DNA of 64,000 nt from assembly GCA_007570785.1 (NCBI GenBank), contig ML661885.1, forward strand, positions 32,708,331-32,772,330, in the 5' to 3' direction. The position numbers and the translations under genes are program-made. Every line of letters starts with the position of its first letter. Position 1 is the first letter of the stretch. The notes under the pieces are model-generated. The model was not told where the DNA came from, did not search any database, and saw only the letters and a list, made by a program, of their open reading frames with translations. Below are positions 12,735 to 23,861 of the stretch, piece by piece. This stretch comes from Antilocapra americana (taxonomy: Eukaryota > Chordata > Mammalia > Artiodactyla > Antilocapridae).

Positions 12735-13200
12735 TTAACTCAAAGCCCATCTGTAGTACCTACTAGCAGTACAGCAGTACAGACACACTTCCTAACTTTT
12801 TTCCCCCTGTGCTTCTGTTTTATCTATAAAATGTGAATTATTATAATTATAGCACCTTGTATTATATGAGGTTGTATGAGAACTGAATGTGTGCTGTGCT
12901 TAGTCGTTCAGTCATGTCTGACTCTTTGTGACCCCATGGACTGTAGTCCACCAGGCTCCTCTGTCTATGGGGATTCTCCAGGTAAGAATACTAGAGAGGG
13001 TTGCCATGCCCTCCTCCAGGGGATCTTCTCAACTTAGGGGCTGAACCCAGGTCTACCTCATTGCAGGTGAATTCTTTACCATCTGAGCCACCAGCGAAGT
13101 CCTGAGAATTGAATGGTTCTATAGTAAAGCATGGGGAGCTCTAAGAGCAGTGTCTAGATTGGGAGGTGCTTGATGAAAGGCAGCTGTCATTATAATTAAC
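12735..13200 (+). mobile_element. MIR SINE, split by a Bov-tA
   Basis: Sense MIR-like sequence (tcttaactcaaagcccatct ... ttttatctataaaatgtgaa ... gttgtatgagaactgaatg). It resumes after the SINE at 12890-13102 with 'gtgcttgatgaaaggcagct ... attataatta'. Confidence 0.6.
12890..13102 (-). mobile_element. Bov-tA SINE inserted in a MIR
   Basis: Antisense full-length copy flanked by target-site duplications 'tgagaactgaatg' (12877-12889) and 'tgagaattgaatg' (13103-13115), with one difference. Clear nested insertion. Confidence 0.93.
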
Positions 13201-13799
13201 AACTAGCCATGTGACTATTGCAAGTCATAGACCTTAGGAGCTCACTGTCTTCCTCCTCAGCAGCACTGGCCTTTGATCCAGAAGTTTCTTATCTCTATGA
13301 TAAAGTATCCCTTCACTAGAAACAGGCTTCCTTGACCAAATAGCAATCAGTTAAATTCTGACTGGCAACATCTCACACATTTTAATATTTGTAAGCTCTA
13401 AGGTAAATCCCCTCCCACCCTCATACAATATGTCAAACTAAAGAAGGAGACAGCAAGAACAGAAATCTCATCACTCCTATTATTTCCCATGCATGATTCC
13501 AATGTACTACTGTTTGTCTGGTATCTGCAATAACTCCCAAGAAACCTCATTCTGTCACTAGAGATACAGCCTTTTAGGATTTGCCTGTATTGTTTGTCAA
13601 GCTTTGCAATCTTCACTTTAATCTCTCCGCCAGAGTGGTTGTCTTCTAAAGAGAGGTCATTCTAAGCCCTATTCAGGTAATGTATTTTCCTTTGCTCTTT
13701 TGTTCTCTCCTTTTGGAGCTCCCTTCCCCTTTAGGATTAGAGACAAGAATCACAGAGAGGATTCATTCAAAGTCCATGCCTCTCTCCTCTTTTGTGTCA
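13201..13799. other. No gene recognised
   Basis: Unique-looking DNA with no supported feature. The 72-aa antisense frame at 13398-13616 has no recognisable motif. Confidence 0.45.
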
Positions 13800-14010
13800 G
13801 GAGAATGTAGTATTTGAGTTCAACACTGAGGGCAAACAGACATCATTCCTGACTCCCCCACTTATTAGCTGGTTAACACAAGGCAATTTTATTGATATCT
13901 TTGAGCCTCAGGAAATAATGTTATTCTGAGAGTAAATTAAACGAGATGACACAATTAATTGCACACAGCATACAGGAACCTTTCAATAGTGGTATCAATT
14001 ATTGTTGTAC
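13800..14010 (+). mobile_element. MIR SINE
   Basis: Diverged sense MIR. It has 'cccacttattagctggttaa', 'tttgagcctcaggaaataat' and an ending 'attgttg' in the usual order. Confidence 0.55.
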
Positions 14011-14579
14011 TTTCCACTCTCTAACGTCTGACATACTTTTCCATGTTTCTTCTCTGCAGCAATGTCAAGATCTTTATACTTTACTCATCAGTCTGTTCTC
14101 TCCCTCCCCACCGCCCTCTGAAAAAGTACATCCTCTTAGTTATCTATTCACCGCTTGATGTCATTCAAATTTTGGACCCTGCTACCCTCATAAAAACAAT
14201 TCTGGTTTGGTGATCTCCCACATTCCTTTCAAAACACGTATTCCAACCCCTCTGTTTGATTATCTGAAGACCACACAATGAAAGCAACTACCACTCCACT
14301 TTTCCTAACGTGTAAGGGTAAAGCTTCAATAATCCTCTCAACATGTTTTCTAAAGACTCCTTTTTTGAAGAAAAGGGCACTCTGGGGGAGAGTTCCTAGA
14401 GCTGCTGGTGACGCAGGTGTTGGGGCAGATTTGAAGCTGACTGCAGCTGCCTCATACACAATGCTCCCAGCACAGCTCTGTCCCCACAGTCACCCCAAAG
14501 CCTGAGAGTTTGGAAGTTGAAAAGAATCCCTGGTACCAGTACATCTAGATCAGATGTAAGCACAGAATGGTAAGCACAG
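14011..14579. other. No gene recognised
   Basis: Unique-looking DNA. Overlapping frames on both strands (14229-14459 and 14278-14505) show no family motif. Confidence 0.4.
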
Positions 14580-14825
14580 AATAAAGCTTAAGGATATGGG
14601 TTTTAGACTCAAGACAGAAATAAAGTTGGATCTCAGCAGTGTTGCTTTATATCTGTTTGGCCTCGATCAAATTATTTTAACTTTTCTGACCTTTTAGTTT
14701 AACAAAGAATTAAGAAAGCAGTATCTGCTTTTTAAAGAGGTTCTAGGATTAAATGGTATAATGCATTTGATAGGGCTTAATACATTGCTTGGCAAATATA
14801 CTATTATTATCATCAATAGTTACTG
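14580..14825 (+). mobile_element. MIR SINE
   Basis: Sense MIR: 'atatgggttttagactcaag', 'tttggcctcgatcaaattat', 'ggattaaatggtataatgca', 'tattattatcatcaatagtt' in correct order. Confidence 0.65.
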
Positions 14826-14849
14826 TAAATATGAAACACAGCTGAAAAT

Positions 14850-14870
14850 GTATATATATATACATATATG
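14850..14870. repeat. (TA)n short simple repeat
   Basis: Short imperfect TA/CATA tract. Confidence 0.7.
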
Positions 14871-14898
14871 AAAATGTAAACATACATCTTCAGCTGCA

Positions 14899-14946
14899 TT
14901 TAAATTTACACTAATTTAAATTTACACTAATTTAAATTTACAATAA
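14899..14946 (+). repeat. Three tandem 16-bp units
   Basis: The unit 'tttaaatttacactaa' occurs at 14899-14914 and 14915-14930. A third copy at 14931-14946 differs at one base (cactaa to caataa). Confidence 0.95.
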
Positions 14947-15169
14947 TTACTATTGTTATAATATAAAATGCCAGGGAATTTATATATAAAACATTCATTT
15001 TATCTCTTTCTTCTCTGCCATGATGTGTCCTTCAGCTGTTATATTCTCTTTGGAATAATACAACAGCTTTTAACTGGTCATCATTCTGTTGTGCTCTTGT
15101 ATCATTCATCTCTGTTATTCACAAAGCTATCAAAGTGCTTTTTTTTTTTTAACCTTCTTCATTTCTTTC

Positions 15170-15240
15170 TTTTTTTAATTTTTTTTATTGAAGGACAATT
15201 GCTTTACAGAATTTTGTTGTTTTCTGTCAAACCTCAACAT
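15170..15240 (-). mobile_element. L1 3'-tail fragment
   Basis: Starts with T runs (reverse poly(A)), then 'ttgaaggacaattgctttac' as at ruminant L1 3' ends. Only about 70 bases remain. It abuts an L2 element. Confidence 0.65.
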
Positions 15241-15730
15241 GAACATAAACTAGATCATGCCACTCCTTTACTCAGAATGACTTTTCATTGCATTTAGGAA
15301 AAAACGCAGGCTTTAATAAGCCCAGTCTAGATTCTGTCCATTTATCTTTCCTCATGCGGTACCGGGTCTCCGCGCCTCACAACTAAATCTCAGCCCAGCA
15401 GTCTTCCTGCACTTCTTCAGGTGCGTGTGTTTCTCCCCTCCGCCTGGTGTTCACCTCACCAGTCTATCTGCCTGTTATCACATTCTGTTTCTTGAGGTCT
15501 CAGCAATGTTTCCTCAAAGAAGCCTCCTTCATGCCCATCTGTATTCATTCCCCTTTTATATTTTCCCATATTACTGTGAATTTTTCTTTATAAAACTTAT
15601 ACTTATTTGCATTTCTATACTTATGTGTATGACTCTCGGTTTATTATATGCCTCATGATGCGTCCATAAGCTCGATGAACGCAGGAGTCACACCTATCTT
15701 GTGTGTATTGTTATACCAGGTGTCCAACCC
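15241..15730 (+). mobile_element. L2 LINE 3' end
   Basis: Sense L2. Landmarks are 'gatcatgccactcctttact', 'cttcatgcccatctgtattc', 'atactgtg'-like and 'gcaggagtcacacctatctt', in the order of the L2 3' region. Old and gapped. The 77- and 109-aa frames here are decayed remnants or chance. Confidence 0.7.
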
Positions 15731-15877
15731 AGGGTCAGCCCCATGGCTTCACAAATCTATTCAGAAACCATGTGGAGTGACTATGACAAACAGAGGATGA
15801 ACACTCTTACTGCTCTTGTCTTAGCATACTTATTGCCATCAGCAGCATCAGCAGGCTCTTCACAACAGTAGCTATGA

Positions 15878-16065
15878 TTCACTGAAAGGCTGCCATGGGC
15901 TAGGTCATGTGTTAAACTTCTCCTGTGTATATGATCATTTCATCTTCATTACCATCCTACCATACTTTTCAGATGAGAAAAAAATGAATTTCAAGGATAT
16001 ATAGCTATGGTGGGGCCCAGAATCAAATCTATACCTAGCTGACTAAAGACATTGACCTTAACACA
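15878..16065 (-). mobile_element. MIR SINE
   Basis: Antisense MIR: 'catgggctaggtcatgtgtt', 'atcatttcatcttcattacc', 'tttcagatgagaaa', 'cccagaatcaaatctatacc'. Confidence 0.7.
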
Positions 16066-16269
16066 GAAGAGAAAATTGAGTAGGTTATCACTTATCCAGA
16101 GGAATAATTTAGTGTTTTCTTTTTCTTTAAACATCTCAATTTTTAAAATTTCCCTCAAAAAGTACGTTCCAGTTCTTAATATTTTCAAATGACCAAGAAA
16201 TCAAGAGAGAATCAAAATTGTTTTCTTTCAATACTAACTGGAAATTAATAATAAATTGTCAGTGTCTTA

Positions 16270-16793
16270 AGCTATGACAAACCTAGACAGCATATCAAAA
16301 ACTAGAGGCATCACTTTGCTGACAAAGGTCCATATAGCCAAGGCTATGGTTTTTTCCTCTAGTCTTGGATGGATGTAGAGTTGGACCATAAAGAAGGCTA
16401 AGCATCAAAGAATTGATGTTCTTGAATTGTGATGCTGGAGAAGATTCTAGAGAGTCTGTTGGACTGCAAGGAGATCAAACTAGTTAACCCTAAAGGAAAT
16501 CAACCCTAAATATTCATTAGAAGGAATGCTGCTGAAGCTGAAGCTCCAGTCCTTTGGCCACCTGATGTGAAGAACTGACTCATTGGAAAAGACCTTGATT
16601 CTGGGAAAGATTGTAGGCAAAAGAAGAAGGGGGCGGCAGAGGATGAGATGATTGGATAGCATCACCGACTCAATGAACATGAGTTTGAGTGAACTCCAGG
16701 AGACAGTGGAAGACAGAGGAGCCTGGTGTGCTGTAGCCCATGGAGTCACAGAGTCAGACACAACTTAGTGACTGAACAACAGCAACAAGCTCA
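16270..16793 (+). mobile_element. BovB LINE 3' part
   Basis: About 0.5 kb of sense BovB starting near 'atgacaaacctagacagcat' and ending 'gtcagacacaacttagtgac ... aacaac'. 5'-truncated and disrupted. Confidence 0.9.
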
Positions 16794-17057
16794 GTAAATC
16801 TTTTCATGATGTTTCTATTCTTTCAGGCTGTCATATAGGAAGAAATACTGGTCAGACATTAGCAAACCACTGCACTGATCCTAGAAGGGTCATTTGCCCC
16901 ATCACTCTATACAGCTACCTCATCACCAACAGTGCCTTTTTTAAATAGCAAATAAAAACAGAGCCCATCTTAGTTTATAAAGAAAAAAAGAAGCATTGTA
17001 GTGTAATGGAATTTTATCTGTGACTTCCCACAGCAGAAGTATTATATCATCTTAAAT
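16794..17057. other. No gene recognised
   Basis: Unique-looking DNA between a BovB and a SINE. Confidence 0.4.
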
Positions 17058-17342
17058 GCTCATGTGTGCTTAGTTACTCAGGTGTGGCCAACTCTTTGCG
17101 ACCTCACGAACTGCAGCCCACCAGGCTCCATGGGGATTTTAGAGGCAAGAATGCTGGAGCGGGTTGCCATGCCCTCCTCCAGGGGATCTTCCCAACCAGG
17201 AATCAAACCCAGGGCTCCTGCATTTCAGGTGGATTCTTTACCACCTGAGCCACCAGAGAAGCCCAAGGACACTGGCAAGAGTAGCCTATCTCTTCTCCAG
17301 TGGATCTTCCAGACCTACCAGCTGAGCTACCAGGGAAGCCCT
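17058..17342 (-). mobile_element. Bov-tA SINE with extra tRNA-like unit
   Basis: A complete antisense Bov-tA (17058-17264) is followed directly by a second copy of its 5' part (17265-17342: 'ctcttctccagtggatcttc ... gagctaccagggaagccct'). This is consistent with a dimeric Bov-tA variant or a tandem insertion. Confidence 0.85.
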
Positions 17343-17867
17343 AGGCAATGTGTTTTAATTATTTAATCATTCTAGAATTTAGTTACAAACCATTGATCTC
17401 AATAAATTTTCATTCCACTTTCCTTTAAGAATAAGGAAAAAGAAGACATTTGCACAAATTATTGTGCATAAATATTATCTCAGAGACATGGAGATTCTTA
17501 AAAGAATTCCAGGACTTTGTATGAGCAATATTCAGACCACAGGGAAAATCTGCCTTTTTCTGGCTGGCCTTTTAAAATGTCATATTAGATAGATAAGGAT
17601 AAGAGATGGCCAACTGCATACAATGTTAAGCTGACCTTGAGTAACAAGGTCACCAGGAGAATTCTCCTTTAAATTTATCTGTTTGGCTTCCATCTAAGTG
17701 TCTGGAAACATTAGAAATACTTCGTGGTCTTATGCTTGTGGTATTGTATACATTCACTCCCATTAAACATGACCTTATATCTCTTACCGAGGAAAAACAA
17801 GTGCTTCATTATTTTGATGTGACTATTATGGCCTATTTAATTAGCTCAGAGTACAAAGGTGGTCATA
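17343..17867. other. No gene recognised
   Basis: Unique-looking AT-rich DNA. Confidence 0.45.
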
Positions 17868-18240
17868 TTACTAGTCAGCCCAGCCTGCCATAACAAAATA
17901 CCATCAACCAAGTGGCTTAAATAACAGAATTTAGTTTTCTCACAATTCTGAAGACTGGAAAGCCAAGATAACTATTCTGGTTAACTTGCTTTTTGGTGAG
18001 AGCTCCTTTCTGATTTGCAGATGGCCACTTTTTCCTTGCGTTCTCACACGGTGGACACAGATATGACTTTGGTGTCTCAAAAGGACATTAATCCTATCAG
18101 AACTGGGCCCAATCCTTATGACTTCTCATTTAACTTTAATTACCTCCAAAAAACTCCATCTCCAAGTATTGTCACGCTGGGAATAAGGGCTACAACATAT
18201 GAACCTTGGGGGCAGAAAAACATTCACTCCATAATAGTCA
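17868..18240. repeat. Ancient placental interspersed repeat, family not assigned
   Basis: The phrases 'ctgccataacaaaatacc', 'agtggcttaaataacagaat', 'ttttctcacaattctgaaga' and 'caacatatgaaccttggggg' follow the order of a common mammalian medium-reiteration repeat. It may be LTR-like, but I cannot name the family with certainty. Confidence 0.55.
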
Positions 18241-18309
18241 CCTTTATCTTATTTTTAAATTAAGTAATCCAGTCTCTACCTAGCCAAATGAGCAGATAAC
18301 TAATAATCT

Positions 18310-19825
18310 CCTTCTAGAGCCAGACATCCTGGAATGTGAAGTCAAGTAGGCGTGAGGAAGCATCACCACAAACAGAGCTAGTGGAGGTGATGGATTCCAG
18401 TTGAGCTATTTCAAATCCTGAAAGATGACACTGTGAAAGTGCTGCACTCAATATGCCAGCAAATATGGAAAACTCAGCAGTGGCCACAGGACTGGAAAAG
18501 TCAGTTTTCATTCCAATCCCAAAGAAAGGCAATGCCAAAGAATGCTCAAACTACTGCAAAATTTCACTCATTTCACACGCTAGTAAAGTAATGCTTAAAA
18601 TTCTCCAAGCCAGGCCTCAACAATACGTGAACTGTGAACTTTCAGATGTTCAAGCTGGTTTCAGAAAAGGCAGAGGAACCAGAGAACAAATTGCCATCAT
18701 CTGCTGGATCATCGAAAAAGCAAGAGAGCTCCAGAAAAACATCTGTTTCTGCTTTATTGAATAGCCAAAGCCTTTGGCTGTATGGATCACAATAAACTAT
18801 GGAAAATTCTGAAAGAGATGGGAGTACCAGACCACTTGACTTTCCTCTTGAGAAACCTGTATGCAGGTCAGGAAACAACAGTTAGAACTGGACAGGGAAC
18901 AACAGACTGGTTCCAAATAGGAAAAGGAGTATGTCAAGGCTGTATATTGTCACCCTGCTTATTTAACTTGTATGCGGAGTACATCATGAGAAATGCTGGG
19001 CTAGAGGCAGCACAAGCTGGAATCAAGATTGCTGGAAGAAATATCAATAACCTCAGATATGCAGATGACACCACCCTTATGGCAGAAAGTGAAGGAGAAC
19101 TAAAGAGCCTCTTGATGAAAGTGAAAGAGGAGAGTGAAAAAGTTGGCTTACAGCTCAACATTCAGAAAACTAAAATCATGGCATCCAGTCCCATAACTTC
19201 ATGGCAAATAGATGGGGAAAGAGTGGCTGACTTTACTTTTCTGGGCTCCAAAATCACAGATGCTGCAGATGGTGACTGCAGCCATGAAATTATAAGATGC
19301 TTACTCTTTAGAAGGAAAGTTATGACCAACCTAGACAGCATATTAAAAAGCAGAAACATTACTTTGCCAACAAAGGTCTGTCTAGTCAAGGCTATGGTTT
19401 TCCTAGTGGTCATGTATGGATGTAAGAGTTGGAATATAAAGAAAGCTGAGTGCCTAAGAACTGATGCTTTTGAACTGTGGTGTTGGAGAAGACTCTTGAG
19501 AGTCCCTTAGACTGCAAGGAGATCCAACCAGTCCATCCTAAAGGTGTTCTTTGGAAGGACTGATGTTGAAGCTGAAACTCCAATACTTTGGCCACCTGAT
19601 GCCAAGAGCTGACTCACTGGAAAAGACCCTGATGCTGGGAAAGATTGAGGGCAGGAGGAGAAGGGGACGGCAGAGGATGAGATGGCTGGATGGCATCATT
19701 GTCTCAATGGCCATAGGTTTGGGTAGACTCCGGAAATTGGTGATGGACAGGGAGACCTGGCGTGCTGCTGTTCATGGTGTCGCAAAGAGTCAGACACAAC
19801 TGAGTGGTGGAACTGACTGAGGTCA
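18310..19825 (+). mobile_element. BovB (RTE) LINE with best-preserved RT frame
   Basis: Sense BovB of about 1.5 kb, 5'-truncated. Two large frame pieces remain: 18453-18764 (103 aa) and 18782-19510 (242 aa). They meet at a single-base loss that turns the usual FIDYAKAFD stretch into an early stop. The second piece holds the GVCQGCILSPCLFNLYAEY block and the YADD catalytic box. A further piece at 19551-19820 encodes the basic C-terminal part ([16 protein letters not shown]). The 3' tail is normal. Not functional as it stands. Confidence 0.92.
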
Positions 19826-20051
19826 CATTCTACCCCGAAATTATTTAAAAACACTTTTGCTTTAATCATTGCAAAAAGTCCATTTTGCTTTTAAAAACTA
19901 AGCACAGAAAATGTAAATATCAGATTGATTTGCCAGAGGAGCCCAGCTTTCTGCCTATGTTGCTCTGTTACTACAACAAGAAGTAAAAGCTGGGCCTGCA
20001 GAGTCCTGTTCTTCACTGAGTCCCTAACTGGCCCAAGGTCTGAATAGGTCA

Positions 20052-20275
20052 TGCTGCTGCTAATTCACTTCAGTTATGTCCAACGCTATATGACCCCATG
20101 GACCGTAGGTCTCCAGGGTCCTCTGTCCATGGCATACTCCAGGCAAGAATACTGAAGTGGATTGCCATGCCCTCTTCCAGGGGATCTTTCTGACCCAGGG
20201 ATTGAACCCGCATCTCTTGTGACTCCTGAATTGGCAGGTGGGTTCTTTACCACTAGCACCACCGGTGAAGCCCAT
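20052..20275 (-). mobile_element. Bov-tA SINE with target-site duplication
   Basis: Antisense full-length copy between 'aataggtca' (20043-20051) and 'aacaggtca' (20276-20284). Confidence 0.92.
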
Positions 20276-20284
20276 AACAGGTCA

Positions 20285-20737
20285 CAGTAGGGCCCATGAT
20301 TTGGGTTTCATGATGACAATTCCACCACTAGAACACTGTACTGAACACAGCTCTTGCCTTCATCATCTGAATCTAGGTACTGAACCAGAGTCACTGGTGC
20401 TCGGGTACTGAACCACACTTCTCCATTCCTGAGATATTTTTCAGGGTCTTGATTTCCTTTCCAGCCATAAAACATTAGTAAGACCATCCCCATCCATCAT
20501 AACAGTGCTTGAATTTTGAAAGAAGGGGTCCGTGGTCCTTTTGCAGTTTGTTTACCTCTTTCCCAGCAACCAGAACCACATAGTGAGGGGTAGTATTCAG
20601 AGGAAGACCTTTCTCAAGTCTGAAAACATCTTGTAATATACCCCTAAGATTATGGGTGTATAAGACCCTGAAAATTGCAAAGCTGGAAAAGCCCATTCAA
20701 ATGATTCTTCTGGAGGAAAAATTGTACGTACAAAAAA
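20285..20737. other. Non-repeat stretch, possible decayed retro-copy on minus strand
   Basis: Less AT-rich than its surroundings, with two end-to-end antisense frames of 73 aa (20475-20696) and 61 aa (20308-20493) that a single frameshift would connect. I do not recognise the product, and no poly(A) tail or intron evidence is visible. It could equally be chance. Confidence 0.25.
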
Positions 20738-22935
20738 GTGGCCAAAAGAGGTATATTTTATTCACTTACCAATTTCTCACCGCTACTATTCAACATAGTT
20801 TTGGAAGTCCTGGCCACAGCAATCAGAGCAGATAAAGATATAAAAGGAATCCAGATTGGAAAAGAAGAAGTAAAACTCTCTCTGTTTGCAGATGACATGA
20901 TCCTCTACATAGAAAACCCTAAAGACTCTACCAGAAAATTACTAGAGCTAATCAGTGAATATAGTAAAGTTTCAGGATACAAAATCAACACACAGAAATC
21001 CCTGGCATTCCTATACACTAACAATGAGAAAACAGAAAGAGAAATTAAGGAAACAATTCCATTCACCATCGAAACAAAAAGAATGAAATACTTAGGAGTA
21101 TTTCTACCTAAAGAAACAAAAGACTTGTATATAGAAAACTATAAAACACTGATGAAAGAAATCAAAGAGGACACAAATAGATGGAGAAATATACCGTGTT
21201 CGTGGATTGGAAGAATCAATATAGTGAAAATGAGTATACTACTCAGAGCAATCTATAGATTCAATGCAATTCCTATCAAGCTACCAGAGGTCTTTTTCAG
21301 AGAATTAGAACAAATAATTTCACAATTTGTATGGAAATACAAAAAACCTCGTATAGCCAAAGCAATCTTGAGAAAGAAAAATGGAACTGGCGGAATCAAC
21401 CTACCTGACTTTAGGCTATACTACAAATCCACAGTCATTAAGACAGTATGGTACTGGCACAAAGACAGAAATATAGATCAATGGAACAAAATAGAAAGCC
21501 CAGAGATAAATCCACGCATCTATGGACACCTTATCTTTGACAAAGGAGGCAAGAATATACAATGGAGAAAAGACAATCTCTTTAACAAGTGGTGCTGGGA
21601 AAACTGGATAGCCACTTGTAAAAGAATGAAACTAGAACACTTTCTAACACCATACACAAAAATAAACTCAAAATGGATCAAAGATCTAATCATAAGACCA
21701 GAAACTATAAAATTCTTAGAGGATAACATAGGCAAAACACTCTCTGCCATAAACCAAAGCGGGATCCTCTATGACCCACCTCCCAGATTATCGGAAATAA
21801 AAGCACGAATAAACAAATAGGACCTAATTAAAATTAAAAGCTTCTGCACAACAAAGGAAACTATAAGCAAGATGAAAAGACAGCCTTCAGAATGGGAGAA
21901 AATAATAGCCAATGAAGCAACAGACAAACAATTAATCTCAAAAATATACAAGCAACTCCTGCAGCTCCATTCTAGAAAAATAAAAGACCCAATCAAAAAG
22001 TGGGCCAAAGAACTTAACAGACATTTCTCCAAAGAAGACATAAAAATGGCTAACAAACACATGAAAAGATGCTCAACATCACTCATTATCAGAGAAATGC
22101 AATTCAAAACCACAATGAGGTACCCCTTTACACCAGTCAGAATGGCTGCCATCCAAAAGTCTACAAGCAATAAATGCTGGAGAGGATGTGGAGAAAAGGG
22201 AACCCTCTTACACTGTTGGTGGGAATGCAAACTAGTACAGCCACTATGGAAAACAGTGTGGAGGTTCCTTAAAAAACTGCAAATAGACCTGCCATATGAC
22301 CCAGCAATCCCACTGCTGGGCATACACATCAAGGAAACCAGAATTGAAAGAGACAAGTGTACCCCAATGTTCATCGCCACATTGTTTACAATAGCCAGGA
22401 CATGGAAGCAACCTAGATGCCCATCAACTGACAAATGGATAAGAAAGCTGTGGTACATATACACAATGGACTATTACTCAGCATTAAAAAAATTGATCTG
22501 AATCAGTTCTACTCAGGTCGACGGAACTGGAGCCTATTATCCAGAGTGAAGTAAGCCAGAAGGAAAAACAAAAATACAGTATACTAACACATATATATGG
22601 AATTTAGAAAGATGGTAACGAGAACCCTGCATGCGAGACAGCAAAAGAAACGCAGATGTATAGAACAGTCTCATGGACTCTGTGGAAGAGGGCAAGGGTG
22701 GGTGATATGGGAGAATGGCATTGAAACATGTTAATTATCATATGTGAAATCAATCACCAGCCCAGGGTTGATGCTCAGGGCTGGTGCACCGGGATGTCCC
22801 AGGGGGAGGGAGTCAGGAGGGCGGAGGGAGGGGGGTTCTAGAGGGGGAGCATGTGTAGACCCATGGCAGTTTCATGTCACTGTATGGCAAAACCAAAACA
22901 ATAAAGTAAAGAAAATTAAAAATATATATATAAAA
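20738..22935 (+). mobile_element. Ruminant L1 (L1-BT type), 3' half, nearly open ORF2
   Basis: 5'-truncated L1 that starts inside the ORF2 reverse-transcriptase domain. The first frame (20738-21820, 360 aa) includes the FADD catalytic box in [15 protein letters not shown]. It ends at a single TAG (21818-21820) where the family normally has a tryptophan codon. The frame then continues open to 22501, including the Cys/His-rich C-terminal motif [18 protein letters not shown]. The 3' UTR has the G-rich tract near 22798-22846 and ends in an A-rich tail (22910-22935). Low divergence suggests a fairly young insertion. It cannot make a full ORF2 protein because the endonuclease part is missing. Confidence 0.93.
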
Positions 22936-23070
22936 AGCCAAAGAACTAGACAGACATTTCTCCAAAGAAGACATAAAAATGGCTAACAAACACATGAAAA
23001 GATGCTCAACATCACTCATTATCAGAGAAATGGAAATCAAAACCACAATGAGGTACCACTTTAAAAAAAA
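22936..23070 (+). mobile_element. Extra L1 ORF2 segment with its own A-tail
   Basis: About 130 bases nearly identical to 22004-22134 of the preceding L1 (gccaaagaactagacagaca to caatgaggtaccactt). It then switches to a 10-base A run at 23064-23073. It directly follows the first element's tail. Confidence 0.88.
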
Positions 23071-23073
23071 AAT

Positions 23074-23861
23074 TTTATCTATACCATTATCTACCAATCC
23101 ACCAAACTATCAAGAGTGTCTTCCTTAGGACCCAACCAACTTAGAAAGTAAGTTTGAAATTATAAATATTTAAAATTAATGGTCTTTATTCAACTGATAT
23201 TTTCTGTAATTTTTAAGGAAATAGAAATCATAGGAAAATATAGGCAACAACACATGAAAAAGTATGGCAAGTAGAACAAGACATAGTGAAACCTGGACAA
23301 GAGGACACTGACACTGGGATGATGGCACTGGAAATGTTTTCAGATGATGTGGAGGGTTTGGCTACTTGGGCAGGCTTCTTAAGAAGATGTGGCAGAAACA
23401 CTTCTTATAAACCATCCATGCTACATTCATTTCTAGAATTTGCCATTTTGTAAGCTACTTCAAGTTTCAAAAGACACTTAAGATTCAGAATTGTCAACAG
23501 GGGTTTTTCCAATATCTAATGATTATGATAAACTTCACATTAAACTGCTATACAATAACAAAGGGGAAAAAAGCCTCAGGTATTCATCAGATAATTTGAA
23601 GACTTTGTGGGGGTTAAAAAAATTAATTAGGTTCTCCATTTTCCTTCTTTCTGACCATATGTGACTTCTTTTAAAATATTTATCCCTAAATTATGCTTTA
23701 ATGACTATCCTCAGGTTTGCATTGCTTATATATCCTTTGCTTACAGAAGAAAAATCATTTTTATTCAGTTTGGCTAAAATATTACTTAGCTTTTTGTTTT
23801 ATGGGTTTTTCTGTCTTTTCCATCACACATACTTCAACTGTAACTGCTGTTTTGAGGCTTC
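23074..23861. other. No gene recognised
   Basis: AT-rich unique-looking DNA. Confidence 0.45.

Noticed and set aside
21769..22464. 231-aa minus-strand frame
   Set aside because: It is the antisense shadow of the well-preserved L1 ORF2 on the plus strand.
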